A stretch of DNA of 64,000 nucleotides from Sphingobium nicotianae (GCF_018603885.1 NZ_JAHGAW010000008.1:62001-126000); one strand, 5' to 3'; shown: positions 1-8,429, counted from the first letter of the stretch. The notes: generated from the sequence alone by a model not told the origin. Made by a program: numbers and translations.

Positions 1-248
1 TTGCGCACGTAGAAATTGGGCGCGTATTTCATCAGATCCTCGACGTTGATCGCATTGATCGCGCCGAATTCGGCCTTGCCGAGCGAGACGGAGAGGCCGC
101 GCGGCACGACCGTGATCGGGGCGTCCTGCTGGCCGACGACCAGGATGGTGTCATGGCTTTCATCGTCGGTCGGTGTGGTGTCGGCCTGCTGGGCCATAGC
201 GGGTGCCGCGACCAAAGCGGCAGCGAGCGCGAGACAAGAAATATGCAC
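1..248 (-). CDS. TonB-dependent receptor, N-terminal part only (runs off window)
   Basis: Reading from a GTG at 248, the frame gives a signal peptide (HISCLALAAALVAAPAMAQ), then a short acidic linker, a TILVVGQQD segment in TonB-box position, and the start of a plug domain (INVEDLMKYAPNFYVR). This order is that of outer-membrane TonB-dependent receptors for metal chelates or other large ligands. A TGA lies two codons upstream of the GTG, and GGGGGA sits 6 bases before it, which fixes the start. The rest of the plug and the barrel lie outside the window. The DUF2946 gene lies 59 bases upstream on the same strand, so the two are probably co-transcribed. Substrate unknown; copper is suggested only by the DUF2946 partner. 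Confidence 0.8.
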   Translation of the reverse strand, partial: MHISCLALAAALVAAPAMAQQADTTPTDDESHDTILVVGQQDAPITVVPRGLSVSLGKAEFGAINAINVEDLMKYAPNFYVR

Positions 249-307
249 GGGTCATCCCCCAAGACTGAACGCAAGAAAGCGCGCAGCGAAGGCGGCGCGC
301 ATGGCGG

Positions 308-706
308 TCAGGCGGGGAGGGGCGGTCCGATGGCGGGGGGAGGTGGCGCGGCAAGGCGATGGACGGTGAGGTCCGCGATGGCCGCGCCGTTCACCAGTTG
401 CAGCAGGGCAAGGGCAGGCGCCAGCACGACCGGCGCCACGGCGTCGATCAGCCCACCCGCGAAGCCGCCGGAGAAGGCGCAGGGGCTGTCGGCCATCTTG
501 TGCTTGTCCGGCGCCGGCGCGTCCTTGCCGATGTCGAGCGTCATCGTCGCCGGGCCGGTGCCCGTGCAGAGCTGGACGACGAGCTTGCCGTCGATGCTGG
601 TCGGCATGAAGCCGGCTGGCACCGCGATCCGCATCAGCAGCGCAAGCACCATCGCCACGGCGAGGAAGCCGCGCGCGAGGTCCGATTGCCTGATCAGCCG
701 GTACAT
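308..706 (-). CDS. DUF2946 family membrane-associated protein
   Basis: A 132-residue protein with a hydrophobic N-terminal segment (residues about 10-33) ending in the AVPAGFMP signature seen in DUF2946 proteins, then a short Cys-containing region (QLCTGTG, SPCAFSG) and a second hydrophobic stretch near residues 84-110. DUF2946 genes often precede TonB receptors and copper-related loci, as here. Function is not established. No strong ribosome-binding site precedes the ATG, so the exact start is a little uncertain. It probably heads the operon with the receptor fragment at 248. Confidence 0.65.
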   Translation of the reverse strand: MYRLIRQSDLARGFLAVAMVLALLMRIAVPAGFMPTSIDGKLVVQLCTGTGPATMTLDIGKDAPAPDKHKMADSPCAFSGGFAGGLIDAVAPVVLAPALALLQLVNGAAIADLTVHRLAAPPPPAIGPPLPA

Positions 707-763
707 GGCGCGGGCGTTTAGGAGCTTCGGGTTACGATGTCACGAGCGAATGATCCTGACTTA

Positions 764-880
764 GTCCCTCCCCTTCAGGGGAGGGGTTGGGGTGGGGCCC
801 CACCTTTCCGATTGTTCGCTTTGCGTACGATGCTGCGCATCGCCCCCACCCCTCCCCCTCCCCTGAAGGGGGGAGGGGCT
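764..880. repeat. Paired G/C-tract palindromes (REP-like, family 1)
   Basis: Two palindromes of the form CCTCCCC-TTCA-GGGGAGG with a flanking GGGGTGGGG tract lie head to head at about 764-798 and 843-880, separated by about 45 bases. The unit recurs at 8430-8541 and 11468-11568 and singly at 30262-30290. It fills the gap between two minus-strand genes and may also end transcription of the upstream DUF2946 unit or stabilise mRNA ends. Confidence 0.75.
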
Positions 881-889
881 TTTAGAACC

Positions 890-1441
890 CTATTGCGCCT
901 GCTCGTCCTCGTTGGTTGGCAGATGCTTCAGCGCTTCCTCATCCGGCTCGATCCCGGTCACGCCGATGATCCGCGCGACCGTGCCGTAATGGCCGATGCA
1001 CATGACGAGATTTATGACCACCCGGTCGGACACAAGCGCGCGCAGCGCGGCCAGATTCTCGTCGCTTGGCGCCACGTTGCGCACGACATCGTCGGTGAAG
1101 CGGGCGACGGCGGCCATGGTCGGGTCGAGCCGGTCATAATGCATCGAGCCGATCGCCTCGATCTGCGCGTCGGTGAGGCCGACGGCCTTGGCGATGCTGA
1201 GATGCTGGTGCAGCTCATATTTGCTGTTGGTGAGATAGCCGACGCGCAGGATGGCGGTCTCGCGCAGGTGCGGATCGAGATTCTCTGGCGTGGAGAGGGC
1301 ATAGCCGAGCTCCCCGGCCGCCTTGAACGCGGCGGGCGAGGCCAGCGCCGCCATGCGCACGATATTGAGCGGCGTGCCGGCCAGCATCTTCTGCACCTGC
1401 GGCTCGAGCTTGGACACATCCGGGTAGGGAATTCGCGGCAT
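890..1441 (-). CDS. Carboxymuconolactone decarboxylase (CMD/AhpD-like) family protein
   Basis: The 183-residue protein starting MPRIPYPDVSKLE matches the single-domain CMD family of small helical proteins. The family includes 4-carboxymuconolactone decarboxylase and AhpD-like peroxidase helpers. The typical core is present: LRETAILRVGYLTNSKYELHQH near residues 70-95 and a CIGHYG motif near the C-terminus, with one Cys where AhpD has a CxxC pair, so a redox role is unlikely. Start chosen at 1441 because GGAGAGG lies just upstream; an in-frame extension exists but lacks support. It is divergent from the IclR gene at 1688, suggesting it is a target. True substrate unknown. Confidence 0.8.
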   Translation of the reverse strand: MPRIPYPDVSKLEPQVQKMLAGTPLNIVRMAALASPAAFKAAGELGYALSTPENLDPHLRETAILRVGYLTNSKYELHQHLSIAKAVGLTDAQIEAIGSMHYDRLDPTMAAVARFTDDVVRNVAPSDENLAALRALVSDRVVINLVMCIGHYGTVARIIGVTGIEPDEEALKHLPTNEDEQAQ

Positions 1442-1457
1442 CAGCCTCTCCGTTATC

Positions 1458-1474
1458 GTTTCGTGGAAGGAAAC
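1458..1474. promoter_or_regulatory. Candidate IclR operator (palindrome)
   Basis: GTTTCGTGGAAGGAAAC is an inverted repeat with arms GTTTC and GAAAC in the divergent gap between the CMD gene (start 1441) and the IclR gene (start 1688). It matches 13 of 17 bases of the palindrome at 5001-5017 upstream of the MFS gene. Assignment to the IclR protein is inferred from position. Confidence 0.4.
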
Positions 1475-1687
1475 AGGATTTCGCTCTCGGCCGAGCTGTC
1501 CTCGGCACGCTTTGGCCCGCCGCATATAGGATCGGGCCGCAGGATGCCAGACATCGCCGCTCTGATCTGCATCGGTCCCGCGGGGAAGGCTCGGAAACGA
1601 GGGATGGCCGGTCGCGCAGGGACGCTTTTATGACATGCGGCCCAATCGGCTGTTTCATGGCCGGCGCGATCATGGCAGAGGGTGTGG

Positions 1688-2482
1688 ATGGCAAGCAGGG
1701 TGATAGGCGGCGCAGAGCTGGAAACGGGCACCACGGGCGGCGTGATGGCGATCCGCCTCGTGCTGGAGATTCTCGAAGCTTTGGCGACGCGCGATACGGT
1801 CGGCGTGACCGAGCTCTCCAAGGCGCTCGACACCACCAAGGCGCGTGTGTTCCGCCACCTGCGCACATTGGTCGATCAGGGCTATGCCGTGCAGAACGAG
1901 GGCAGCGAGCGCTATGCGGCCGGACCGCGCCTGCTCGCTCTGTCGCGCGCGGCCTCACTGACGCCGCATGACAGCATCGTGCGCATTGCCCGGCCGACGC
2001 TCAGCCGCCTGCGTGACACATTCGGGCACACCGTCAATCTCAGCCTGGCCTATGGCGACAGCGTCTCGATCGTGGAATCGATCCAGGGCAATGCGTTGAT
2101 CGGCGTGGTGATGAGTTCCAACGAGGCCATGCCGCGCCATGCGACCGCGGCCGGCAAGCTGCTGCTCGCCGAGGATTTCATCCGCCATGGCCGGCTGCCG
2201 ACGCCCCCGCTCAACCGCTATACCGAGAATACGATCGTCGATCTTGATGCGCTGCGCGCCGAGTTGCTGCGCGTCCATCAGCAGGGCTGGGCCGATGCGC
2301 CCGAGGAAATCGTGCTCGGCATCAATGCGCTGAGCGCCCCGATCCGCGATCACCGCAACGAGCTGGTCGCGATGGTCTCGATCATGAGCTCGATCCAGTT
2401 CATTCCCCACCAGCCGGCCCGCAAGCAGATCGAGGCGGTCAAGCAGGCAGCGGCGGACATTTCGCGGGCGCTGCGGCTGTGA
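1688..2482 (+). CDS. IclR family transcriptional regulator
   Basis: A 264-residue regulator with an N-terminal winged helix-turn-helix (residues about 20-75: LEILEALATRD, GVTELSKALDTTKARVFRHL) and a C-terminal IclR effector-binding domain (about 95-260, with HATAAGKLLLA and the INALSAPIRD segment). IclR proteins control catabolic operons in response to a small ligand. ATG at 1688 is chosen over GTG at 1682 because AGAGG lies 6 bases before it. The divergent CMD gene and the MFS gene at 5061 carry a shared palindrome, so both are likely targets. Ligand unknown. Confidence 0.9.
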   Translation: MASRVIGGAELETGTTGGVMAIRLVLEILEALATRDTVGVTELSKALDTTKARVFRHLRTLVDQGYAVQNEGSERYAAGPRLLALSRAASLTPHDSIVRIARPTLSRLRDTFGHTVNLSLAYGDSVSIVESIQGNALIGVVMSSNEAMPRHATAAGKLLLAEDFIRHGRLPTPPLNRYTENTIVDLDALRAELLRVHQQGWADAPEEIVLGINALSAPIRDHRNELVAMVSIMSSIQFIPHQPARKQIEAVKQAAADISRALRL

Positions 2483-2595
2483 GACGAGGCGGACTGTCCG
2501 GCTTTTCCGCGCGGCGATATCCTTGAAATCTTTGCGGCTTGTGACCAGACGGGCTCAAGTATAACCTGTGCGAAATTGCGCGGGAGACGATCGCC

Positions 2596-3186
2596 ATGAA
2601 ACGTCTGGTCTTGCTGACAGCCCTGCTCGTTCTTCCTGAACTCGCGCTGGCGCAGGGGCCGCAGCCGGCTCCCGGTCGCGATGGGCCTGCGCGGCCCGGT
2701 CCCGGGCATCAGGGCGGCCAGCGACCTCAGTCGCCACGCCCGCCAGTGACGAATCCGCCGCCGCGCCCGGGCACGGGCGGTTCCCAGATCCAGCCGCCAC
2801 GTCCCGGCCCCGGTGGGCCGCAGATCCAGCCGGCCAGGCCCTCGCGGCCGCAACCGCCCCGGCCCCAGCCGCCTAGGCCGCAACCGCCCAGGCCCGTGAA
2901 GCCCCTGCCGCCGCATCGGCCCGGCGCGGGGCGGCCGCCGCAGTTCCGCCCGATCCATGGTCCGGTGTTCCGGTATCCGCACGGCTATCGCTATCGGCGC
3001 TGGGTAATCGGCCTCATTCTGCCGCGCCTGTTCCTGTCGCAGAGCTATTTCTATGATGGCTATTACGATCTGGGTGTGGGGCCGCCGCCGGTCGGCTATC
3101 GCTGGGTGCGCTACGGGCCCGACCTGCTGCTGGTCAACGTCCGCACCGGCCGCATTGCCGACATCATCTACGGCGCCTTTTACTGA
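2596..3186 (+). CDS. RcnB family periplasmic protein, proline-rich
   Basis: A 196-residue exported protein: signal peptide MKRLVLLTALLVLPELALAQ, then about 90 residues of proline- and arginine-rich repeats (PRPQPPRPQPPRP), then a C-terminal domain with YRWVRYGPDLLLVNVRTGRI, the hallmark of RcnB-like proteins. E. coli RcnB is a periplasmic factor in Ni/Co homeostasis, but most alphaproteobacterial members have unknown roles. The long proline linker suggests a cell-wall-spanning spacer. It stands alone, with its own likely promoter, and is followed by a stem-loop at 3195. Confidence 0.75.
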   Translation: MKRLVLLTALLVLPELALAQGPQPAPGRDGPARPGPGHQGGQRPQSPRPPVTNPPPRPGTGGSQIQPPRPGPGGPQIQPARPSRPQPPRPQPPRPQPPRPVKPLPPHRPGAGRPPQFRPIHGPVFRYPHGYRYRRWVIGLILPRLFLSQSYFYDGYYDLGVGPPPVGYRWVRYGPDLLLVNVRTGRIADIIYGAFY

Positions 3187-3194
3187 TATGTGAG

Positions 3195-3217
3195 GTCGGG
3201 GGCTTTCCGCCCCCGAC
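3195..3217 (+). terminator. Stem-loop after the RcnB-like gene
   Basis: A perfect 9-bp stem (GTCGGGGGC / GCCCCCGAC) with a TTTCC loop begins 9 bases after the stop codon. There is no T-run on the plus strand, so it may protect the mRNA end or act as a weak terminator. Confidence 0.45.
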
Positions 3218-3316
3218 ATGAGCTAGTTCCCCCGGGAGCAAGCGCGCCATCGGCGGGCGTGCGACGGAAACGGCGCGCGCCACATCCGGGCAGCGCCAGA
3301 ACAGGAAACAGGCGCC

Positions 3317-4054
3317 ATGGCATCACCCATCATGCTCGTGACCGGCGGCAGCCGGGGCATCGGCGCCGCTATCGCCCGGCTCGCGGCGGAGCGCGGCTAT
3401 GACGTCGCATTGACCTATACCAGCAAGCCGGACGAGGCCGAGCAGGTCGCCACCGAGATCCGCGGCAAGGGGCGGCGGGCGCTGGTGGTGAAGGCCGATC
3501 TCGGCGTCGAGGCCGACATCGTGCGCATGTTCGAGGAAGTGGATACGGGCCTGGGCAGGCTGACCTGCCTCGTCAATAATGCCGGCATCCTGCCTCGGCC
3601 GTCCCGCCTCGCCGATGCCGACTGGGCCGATCTGCGCCGCGTGATGGAGATCAACCTGCTCGGTGCCGAGATCGCCTGTCTGGAAGCGATCAAGCGCATG
3701 TCCACCAAGCGCGGCGGCACGGGCGGCAGCATCGTGCTCATGGGCTCGCGCGCGGGTTTCTATGGCGCGCCGGGGCGGGCGATCGCCTATGCGACCAGCA
3801 AGGGTGCGCTGGATGCCTTCACTTACGGGCTCGGTAAGGAAGTCGCGGCCGAAGGCATTCGCGTCAATATCGTCTCGCCCGGCCCCATCTCGACCGACAT
3901 GAACAATGAGGTGAGCCAGCCGGACCGCATCCAGGAGATCCCGATGGGCCGCTATGGCCGCGCCGATGAAGTCGCCAAGGCGGTGCTGTTCCTCGCCTCC
4001 GACGAAGCCTCCTTCACCTCGTCCGCCAGCCTCATGGTCAGCGGCGCGCGCTGA
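3317..4054 (+). CDS. SDR family NAD(P)-dependent oxidoreductase
   Basis: A 245-residue classical short-chain dehydrogenase/reductase. Cofactor motif TGGSRGIG at residues 9-16, NNAG at 87-90, and catalytic Ser144, Tyr158 and Lys162 are all present. Members interconvert alcohols and ketones or reduce 3-oxoacyl groups; the substrate cannot be read from sequence. The gene is followed after 19 bases by a second SDR of the same length with about the same layout, so the pair arose by duplication and is probably co-transcribed. A purine-rich ribosome site (AGGAAACAGG) precedes the ATG. Confidence 0.9.
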   Translation: MASPIMLVTGGSRGIGAAIARLAAERGYDVALTYTSKPDEAEQVATEIRGKGRRALVVKADLGVEADIVRMFEEVDTGLGRLTCLVNNAGILPRPSRLADADWADLRRVMEINLLGAEIACLEAIKRMSTKRGGTGGSIVLMGSRAGFYGAPGRAIAYATSKGALDAFTYGLGKEVAAEGIRVNIVSPGPISTDMNNEVSQPDRIQEIPMGRYGRADEVAKAVLFLASDEASFTSSASLMVSGAR

Positions 4055-4073
4055 GAAACCGGGAGAAAACCCA

Positions 4074-4814
4074 ATGTCCGCACCCGTCCTCCTCATCGCC
4101 GGCGGCAGCCGCAGCATCGGCGGCGCCATTGCCCGCATGGCCGGCGAGCGCGGCTATGACGTCGCCGTCAATTATGTGACCAATCGCGACGCCGCCGAGA
4201 GCGTCGCCGAGCATGTCCGCGCGCAGGGCCGCAAGGCCGCCGTCATCCAGGCCGACATGTCGAAGGAGGAGGATGTGCCCCGCATGTTCGCGCAGTGCGA
4301 TGCCGCGTTCGGTCGGCTCGACGCGTTCGTCTATAATGCCGGCGGGTTCGGTGGTCCGCCCTCCAACTTCATCGACGTCTCGACGCAGACCCTGCGCCAT
4401 TCGATGAACCTCAACCTGCTCTGCGCCCATTTCGCCGCTGCCGAAGCAATCCGCCGCATGTCGACCAGGAGCGGCGGGCAGGGCGGCAACATCGTCTTCA
4501 TCGGCTCGCGCGCTGCCGAGAATGGCAGCCCCGGCTTCGGCGTCTGGTATGCCGCCTACAAGAACGGGCTGCACATTCTCTCGACCGCGCTCAGCAAGGA
4601 GGTGGCTGAGGACGGCATCCGCGTGAACACCGTCTCGCCCGGCCCGATCCACACCGACAGCAACGATCCCACCCGCTGGCCCGAGCGGGTCAATACGATC
4701 CCCTTGCGCCGCTTCGGCAAGCCGGAGGAAGTGGCCGAGGCCGCGCTGTTCCTCGCCTCGCCAGCCGCCTCATTCATCACGGGCACGGTGATCAACGTGT
4801 CGGGCGGGCGCTGA
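4074..4814 (+). CDS. SDR family oxidoreductase, paralogue of the preceding gene
   Basis: A 246-residue SDR with the same order of elements as its upstream neighbour. The motifs are degenerate: the glycine motif reads AGGSRSIGG (residues 9-17), and the NNAG motif is YNAG (87-90). The catalytic set Ser145, Tyr159 and Lys163 is kept, so it is probably active. ATG at 4074 follows GGGAGAAAACCCA. As second gene of a duplicated pair it may work on a later or stereo-isomeric intermediate, or form a hetero-oligomer with the first; this is inference. A paired palindromic repeat follows. Confidence 0.88.
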   Translation: MSAPVLLIAGGSRSIGGAIARMAGERGYDVAVNYVTNRDAAESVAEHVRAQGRKAAVIQADMSKEEDVPRMFAQCDAAFGRLDAFVYNAGGFGGPPSNFIDVSTQTLRHSMNLNLLCAHFAAAEAIRRMSTRSGGQGGNIVFIGSRAAENGSPGFGVWYAAYKNGLHILSTALSKEVAEDGIRVNTVSPGPIHTDSNDPTRWPERVNTIPLRRFGKPEEVAEAALFLASPAASFITGTVINVSGGR

Positions 4815-4825
4815 CCTTTCATCTT

Positions 4826-4914
4826 CGTCATTCCCGCGAACGCGGCAATCCAGCCGCTCCGTCGCCTATCAGGCGCAAGGCCAAATTGGATTCCCGCGTT
4901 CGCGGGAATGACGA
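4826..4914. repeat. Paired palindromic repeat (REP-like, family 2)
   Basis: CGTCATTCCCGCGAACGCGG at 4826 and its inverted partner ending near 4914 (TTCCCGCGTTCGCGGGAATG) face each other across about 45 bases. The unit differs in sequence from the family-1 repeats but has the same paired layout, in the gap after an operon. Confidence 0.75.
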
Positions 4915-5000
4915 GGGATGAAGCGCAAGTATATTCTTCCATCCAAGCATCACCAAAGCTGATCCTCGATCCCCAACTACGTGTTGACAAGCGGAATGCC

Positions 5001-5017
5001 GTTTTGTGACACGAAAC
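5001..5017. promoter_or_regulatory. Candidate operator upstream of the MFS gene
   Basis: GTTTTGTGACACGAAAC is a near-perfect palindrome (7 of 8 arm positions pair) 43 bases before the MFS start. A TTGACA hexamer at 4984-4989 lies just upstream, so the palindrome would cover the -10 region and could repress. It matches the palindrome at 1458-1474 next to the IclR gene at 13 of 17 positions. Confidence 0.5.
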
Positions 5018-5060
5018 ATATGGGCACGCAAAAACAGGGCCCGCGAGAGGATAGAGGGCA

Positions 5061-6410
5061 ATGGCTGAGGGCCGCGCGGCAGACATAGGCACGGGCCCGA
5101 GTTGGGTCGGCCAGGCGCTCGACGGCACGGGCGACTGGAAAGTCCGCACCCGCGCGCCGTTCCTGCTCGGCCTGCTCATGCTGTTCGACAGTTGGGATAG
5201 CATCGTCATCGCCTATGCGCTCCCTGTGATCATAGCGGACTGGACGCTCTCGCCGCTTGCCGCCGGCTCGCTGATCTCGGCGGGCTATGGCGGCCAGCTG
5301 GTCGGCGCGATCTTCTTCGGGTCGGTTGCGGAGCGCTACGGCCGCCTGCCGATCCTGCGCTGGCTGGTCGCGATCATGAGCGTGCTGGCCGGCTTCTGCG
5401 CGATCGCAGACAGCTATAATCACCTGCTCGTCATTCGCCTCGTCCAGGGCTTCGCGATCGGCGGCGCGCTGCCGATCGCCATCACCTATGTGAACGAGGT
5501 CGCGCCCAACGCGACGCGGGGCCGCTTCTTTGGTAATTTCCAGTTTCTGATGATCGCGGGCTTCGGCCTCGCCTCGGTGGTCAGCGCGCTCGTCGTGCCG
5601 GACTATGGCTGGCGGCCGGTCTTCGCGGTCGGCCTCATCCCGTTGCTCATCTTGCCCTTCACCTTCATGCTGCCCGAATCGCCGCGCTGGCTCGCCGCGC
5701 GCGGGCGCATCGCCGATGCGGTGAAGGCGCTGGCCCGGCTCGGCTGCGGCGAGGGTCAGGCACGACCCGGCGTTGATGCCGCCAACCAGCCGGCCGAGGC
5801 GCGCGTCCCCTTCGCGCTGCTCCTCGCGCCGGGCGTGCGCGGCGAGTTTGTCACGATGCTGCTGCTCTGGTTCCTGACCTATCTCGTTTCGTTCGGCCTC
5901 ACCACCTGGATGCCGTCCCTCTATGTCGGCGTGTTCAAGGTGCCGCTGAAGGAAGCCTTGTCGTTCGGCTTCATCACCTCGACCATCATGATCCTGGTGC
6001 CGCTGCTGCTGCGCCAGACGATCGACCGGGTCGGCCGCCGGCCTCCCGCGCTGATCGGCACGGCGCTGGGCGGCATCGCCCTGTTCGGCATTCCCTTCCT
6101 GCCGATCTCGGCCGTGCCGATGGTCGCCACCCTGGCCATCACCGGCGCCGTCGGCATCGCCTTCGGCGCGATGGTGCTCTGGCCCTATTCCGCCGAGATT
6201 TTCGAAACGCGCATCCGCAGCCTCGCGCTGGGCACGATGAGCAGCACCGCGCGCGCCGCCTCGATGCTGACGCCTTTGCTCGTCGGCGGCATCCTGCAGG
6301 CGACCGGATCGGTGACCTACATCTTCCTGACCTTCGGCGCGGCATCGGTCCTGGCTGCCCTGATATGGATCTTTCTCACCAGGGAGACGGCGGGCAGGGA
6401 GATCGCCTGA
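5061..6410 (+). CDS. MFS transporter, sugar/aromatic-acid carrier type
   Basis: A 449-residue major facilitator protein with about 12 membrane segments. The first helix carries LFDSWDSIVIAYALP, which resembles the DGYD...P motif of aromatic-acid:H+ symporters. The loop between helices 2 and 3 has GSVAERYGRLPIL, and the motif LPESPRWL after helix 6 is typical of MHS/AAHS-like carriers. It sits in the inner membrane and probably imports an organic acid used by the surrounding catabolic enzymes. A candidate operator overlaps its promoter. Substrate is not known. Confidence 0.88.
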   Translation: MAEGRAADIGTGPSWVGQALDGTGDWKVRTRAPFLLGLLMLFDSWDSIVIAYALPVIIADWTLSPLAAGSLISAGYGGQLVGAIFFGSVAERYGRLPILRWLVAIMSVLAGFCAIADSYNHLLVIRLVQGFAIGGALPIAITYVNEVAPNATRGRFFGNFQFLMIAGFGLASVVSALVVPDYGWRPVFAVGLIPLLILPFTFMLPESPRWLAARGRIADAVKALARLGCGEGQARPGVDAANQPAEARVPFALLLAPGVRGEFVTMLLLWFLTYLVSFGLTTWMPSLYVGVFKVPLKEALSFGFITSTIMILVPLLLRQTIDRVGRRPPALIGTALGGIALFGIPFLPISAVPMVATLAITGAVGIAFGAMVLWPYSAEIFETRIRSLALGTMSSTARAASMLTPLLVGGILQATGSVTYIFLTFGAASVLAALIWIFLTRETAGREIA

Positions 6411-6453
6411 AACTCTGTCCTACAGTCGCGCTACGTGATCAGAACAACCGATA

Positions 6454-6492
6454 TAAGTTATTGAAAGACAGACTTTTTAATTTTTCAATATG
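6454..6492. promoter_or_regulatory. AT-rich dyad element shared with 31184-31222
   Basis: In the 233-base gap before the monooxygenase gene lies an AT-rich element with an 8-bp inverted repeat TATTGAAA / TTTCAATA (6459-6466 and 6483-6490). Without gaps, 27 of 39 bases match the element at 31184-31222 between the citryl-CoA lyase and CoA-transferase genes, including TAAGT.ATTGAAA and TTTTA..TTTTCA. It may be a promoter plus operator; the cognate regulator is unknown. Confidence 0.45.
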
Positions 6493-6643
6493 CTCATATG
6501 CAAGAAGTTAGCGAAGATTGCGCCGGAAGCCATTGTAAACCGTGGCGGAAGGGACGGCACCAATGCTTGTGCCCGTGCAGCAGCAGCGCCACGATGACGC
6601 AAAACATGCTTGAAACACCCGTGACCGGGCAAAGGAGTCGAAG

Positions 6644-8419
6644 ATGACGCGCAGTGTTGGCGACTGGCTGGCGGATTTCGAGCAGGCATTGGCGGCGCCA
6701 GCGGCGGCCGACTGGTCGGCTTTGTTCGTGGAAGACAGCTACTGGCGCGATCTGGTCACGATGAGCTGGTCGATCGAGACCCTCGAAGGCCTGGACGCGA
6801 TCATAGCGATGATCCGCGCGCAACAGCCGGCCATCAAGGCCGGCGGCTTCACGCTCGACGATCCGTCCCTGCAACTCACCGACGAGAATCAGGGCTGGTT
6901 CACCTTCGAGACCGCCACCGCGCGAGCCCGCGGCCATGTCCAGCTCGAGGGCGGCAAGGCCAGGCTCCTGCTCACCGCGATCGTCGAGCTGATCGGCTTC
7001 GAGGAGCCGGGCGGCCCGCGCCGTCCGCTGGGACTGGAGCACAAGGCCGCCAAGGGGCGCACCTTCTGGCCCGATCATCGCGCCGAGGAGGAGCAGACGC
7101 TCGGCCACACCGTCCAGCCATACTGTCTGATCATCGGCGGAGGCCAGAACGGCCTGCAACTCGCCGCGCGCCTCAAGCGGCTCGGCGTGCCGACCCTGGT
7201 CGTCGACGCACTGCCCCGCCCCGGTGACTGCTGGCGGGTACGCTACAAGTCGTTGCACCTCCATGATAGCATCTTCATGGATCATTTCCCCTATCTGCCC
7301 TTCCCGGATCATTGGCCGCTCTACACGCCCGCCGCCAAGATGGGCGACTGGCTGGAGCTTTATGCCAAGGCGATGGAGCTCAACATCTGGAGCAGCACCG
7401 TGTGCACCGGCGCGCGCTATGACGAGGCGGCGGGCGAATGGACCGTGACCGTGATGCGCGACGGCCATGAAATCACGCTCAAGCCGAAGCAATTCGTCCT
7501 CGCCACCGGCCTGTCCGGCGCCAAGAACATGCCGAAGATCAAGGGCATGGAGCGCTTCCAGGGCACGCTTTGCCACAGCGCCGATCACAAGGCGCGGGGC
7601 AACATGGCGGGCAAGAAGGTCGTCGTGATCGGCGCCAACAACAGCGCGCACGACATCTGCACGGATATGTGGGAGGCCGATGCCGACGTGACGATGGTCC
7701 AGCGCTCGCCGACCATCATCGTGCGCGCCGAGACGATGCGGGGCATGGCCGATCGACTGCCGTATGCCGATCCCAGGATCCCGACCGACTTCGCCGATCT
7801 GATCATGGCCGTCACGCCGTTCCGGCTGCAGGATGTCGGCGATGTCGGGCTCACCGATCTGCTCAAGCAGCTCGATGCCGATTTCTATGCGGCGCTGGAA
7901 AAGAGCGGCTTCATGCTCAGCCACGGCGAGGACGGCACCGGCTTCCTCGCCGCCTATCGCCGCCGCGCCTCGGGCTATTATATCGACGTCGGCGGATCGG
8001 AGCTGATCATCAACGGCGAGGTCAAGCTGGCGCAGGGCGAGATCACCGAGATCACCGAGGGCGGCCTCATCATGGAGAGCGGCGACTATCTCCCGGCCGA
8101 CATCATCGTCTGCGCGACCGGCTATCGCCCGATGAACGAGTTCGTCGGCAAGCTCATCTCGCCCGAGGTGGAGCACAAGGTCGGCCGTTGCTGGGGCCTG
8201 GGCTCCGGCGCCGAAGGCGATCCCGGCCCATGGGTCGGAGAGTTGCGCAACATGTGGAAGCCCACGGCGCAGGAGGGCCTCTGGTTCCAGGGCGGCAATC
8301 TCATGCAGTCACGCTTCCATTCGCTGCACCTCGCGCTCCAGATCAAGGCGCGGATGGAGGGCCTGGCGACGCCGGTCTATCAGCCGGCCGCAGAGAAGGT
8401 CGCCGAGCCGGCGGAGTAG
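6644..8419 (+). CDS. Flavin-containing monooxygenase with N-terminal NTF2-like domain
   Basis: A 591-residue two-part protein. Residues about 1-125 look like an NTF2/SnoaL-type cone domain (DWSALFVEDSYWRDL...). Residues about 155-580 form an FAD/NADPH monooxygenase: FAD motif GGGQNG at 165-170, a second dinucleotide motif IGANNSAHD near 330, and ATGYRP near 490. FMO-type enzymes insert oxygen next to ketones (Baeyer-Villiger) or at N/S atoms. The start is supported by AAAGGAG 6 bases upstream. With two SDRs and a carrier nearby, ketone oxidation is a plausible role, but it is inference. Confidence 0.9.
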   Translation: MTRSVGDWLADFEQALAAPAAADWSALFVEDSYWRDLVTMSWSIETLEGLDAIIAMIRAQQPAIKAGGFTLDDPSLQLTDENQGWFTFETATARARGHVQLEGGKARLLLTAIVELIGFEEPGGPRRPLGLEHKAAKGRTFWPDHRAEEEQTLGHTVQPYCLIIGGGQNGLQLAARLKRLGVPTLVVDALPRPGDCWRVRYKSLHLHDSIFMDHFPYLPFPDHWPLYTPAAKMGDWLELYAKAMELNIWSSTVCTGARYDEAAGEWTVTVMRDGHEITLKPKQFVLATGLSGAKNMPKIKGMERFQGTLCHSADHKARGNMAGKKVVVIGANNSAHDICTDMWEADADVTMVQRSPTIIVRAETMRGMADRLPYADPRIPTDFADLIMAVTPFRLQDVGDVGLTDLLKQLDADFYAALEKSGFMLSHGEDGTGFLAAYRRRASGYYIDVGGSELIINGEVKLAQGEITEITEGGLIMESGDYLPADIIVCATGYRPMNEFVGKLISPEVEHKVGRCWGLGSGAEGDPGPWVGELRNMWKPTAQEGLWFQGGNLMQSRFHSLHLALQIKARMEGLATPVYQPAAEKVAEPAE

Positions 8420-8429
8420 AACAACCTGT

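Noticed and set aside
2536-2562. TTGTGA/TATAAC pair before the RcnB gene as a promoter
   Set aside because: Spacing is only 15 bases, so it is too weak to list.
4556-5209. Minus-strand frame across the SDR-MFS gap
   Set aside because: It reads through a palindromic repeat and the ends of two real genes; no coding features.
6494-8176. Long minus-strand frame opposite the monooxygenase
   Set aside because: Antisense shadow; no motif, no ribosome site, and the plus-strand gene has full FAD and NADP motifs.
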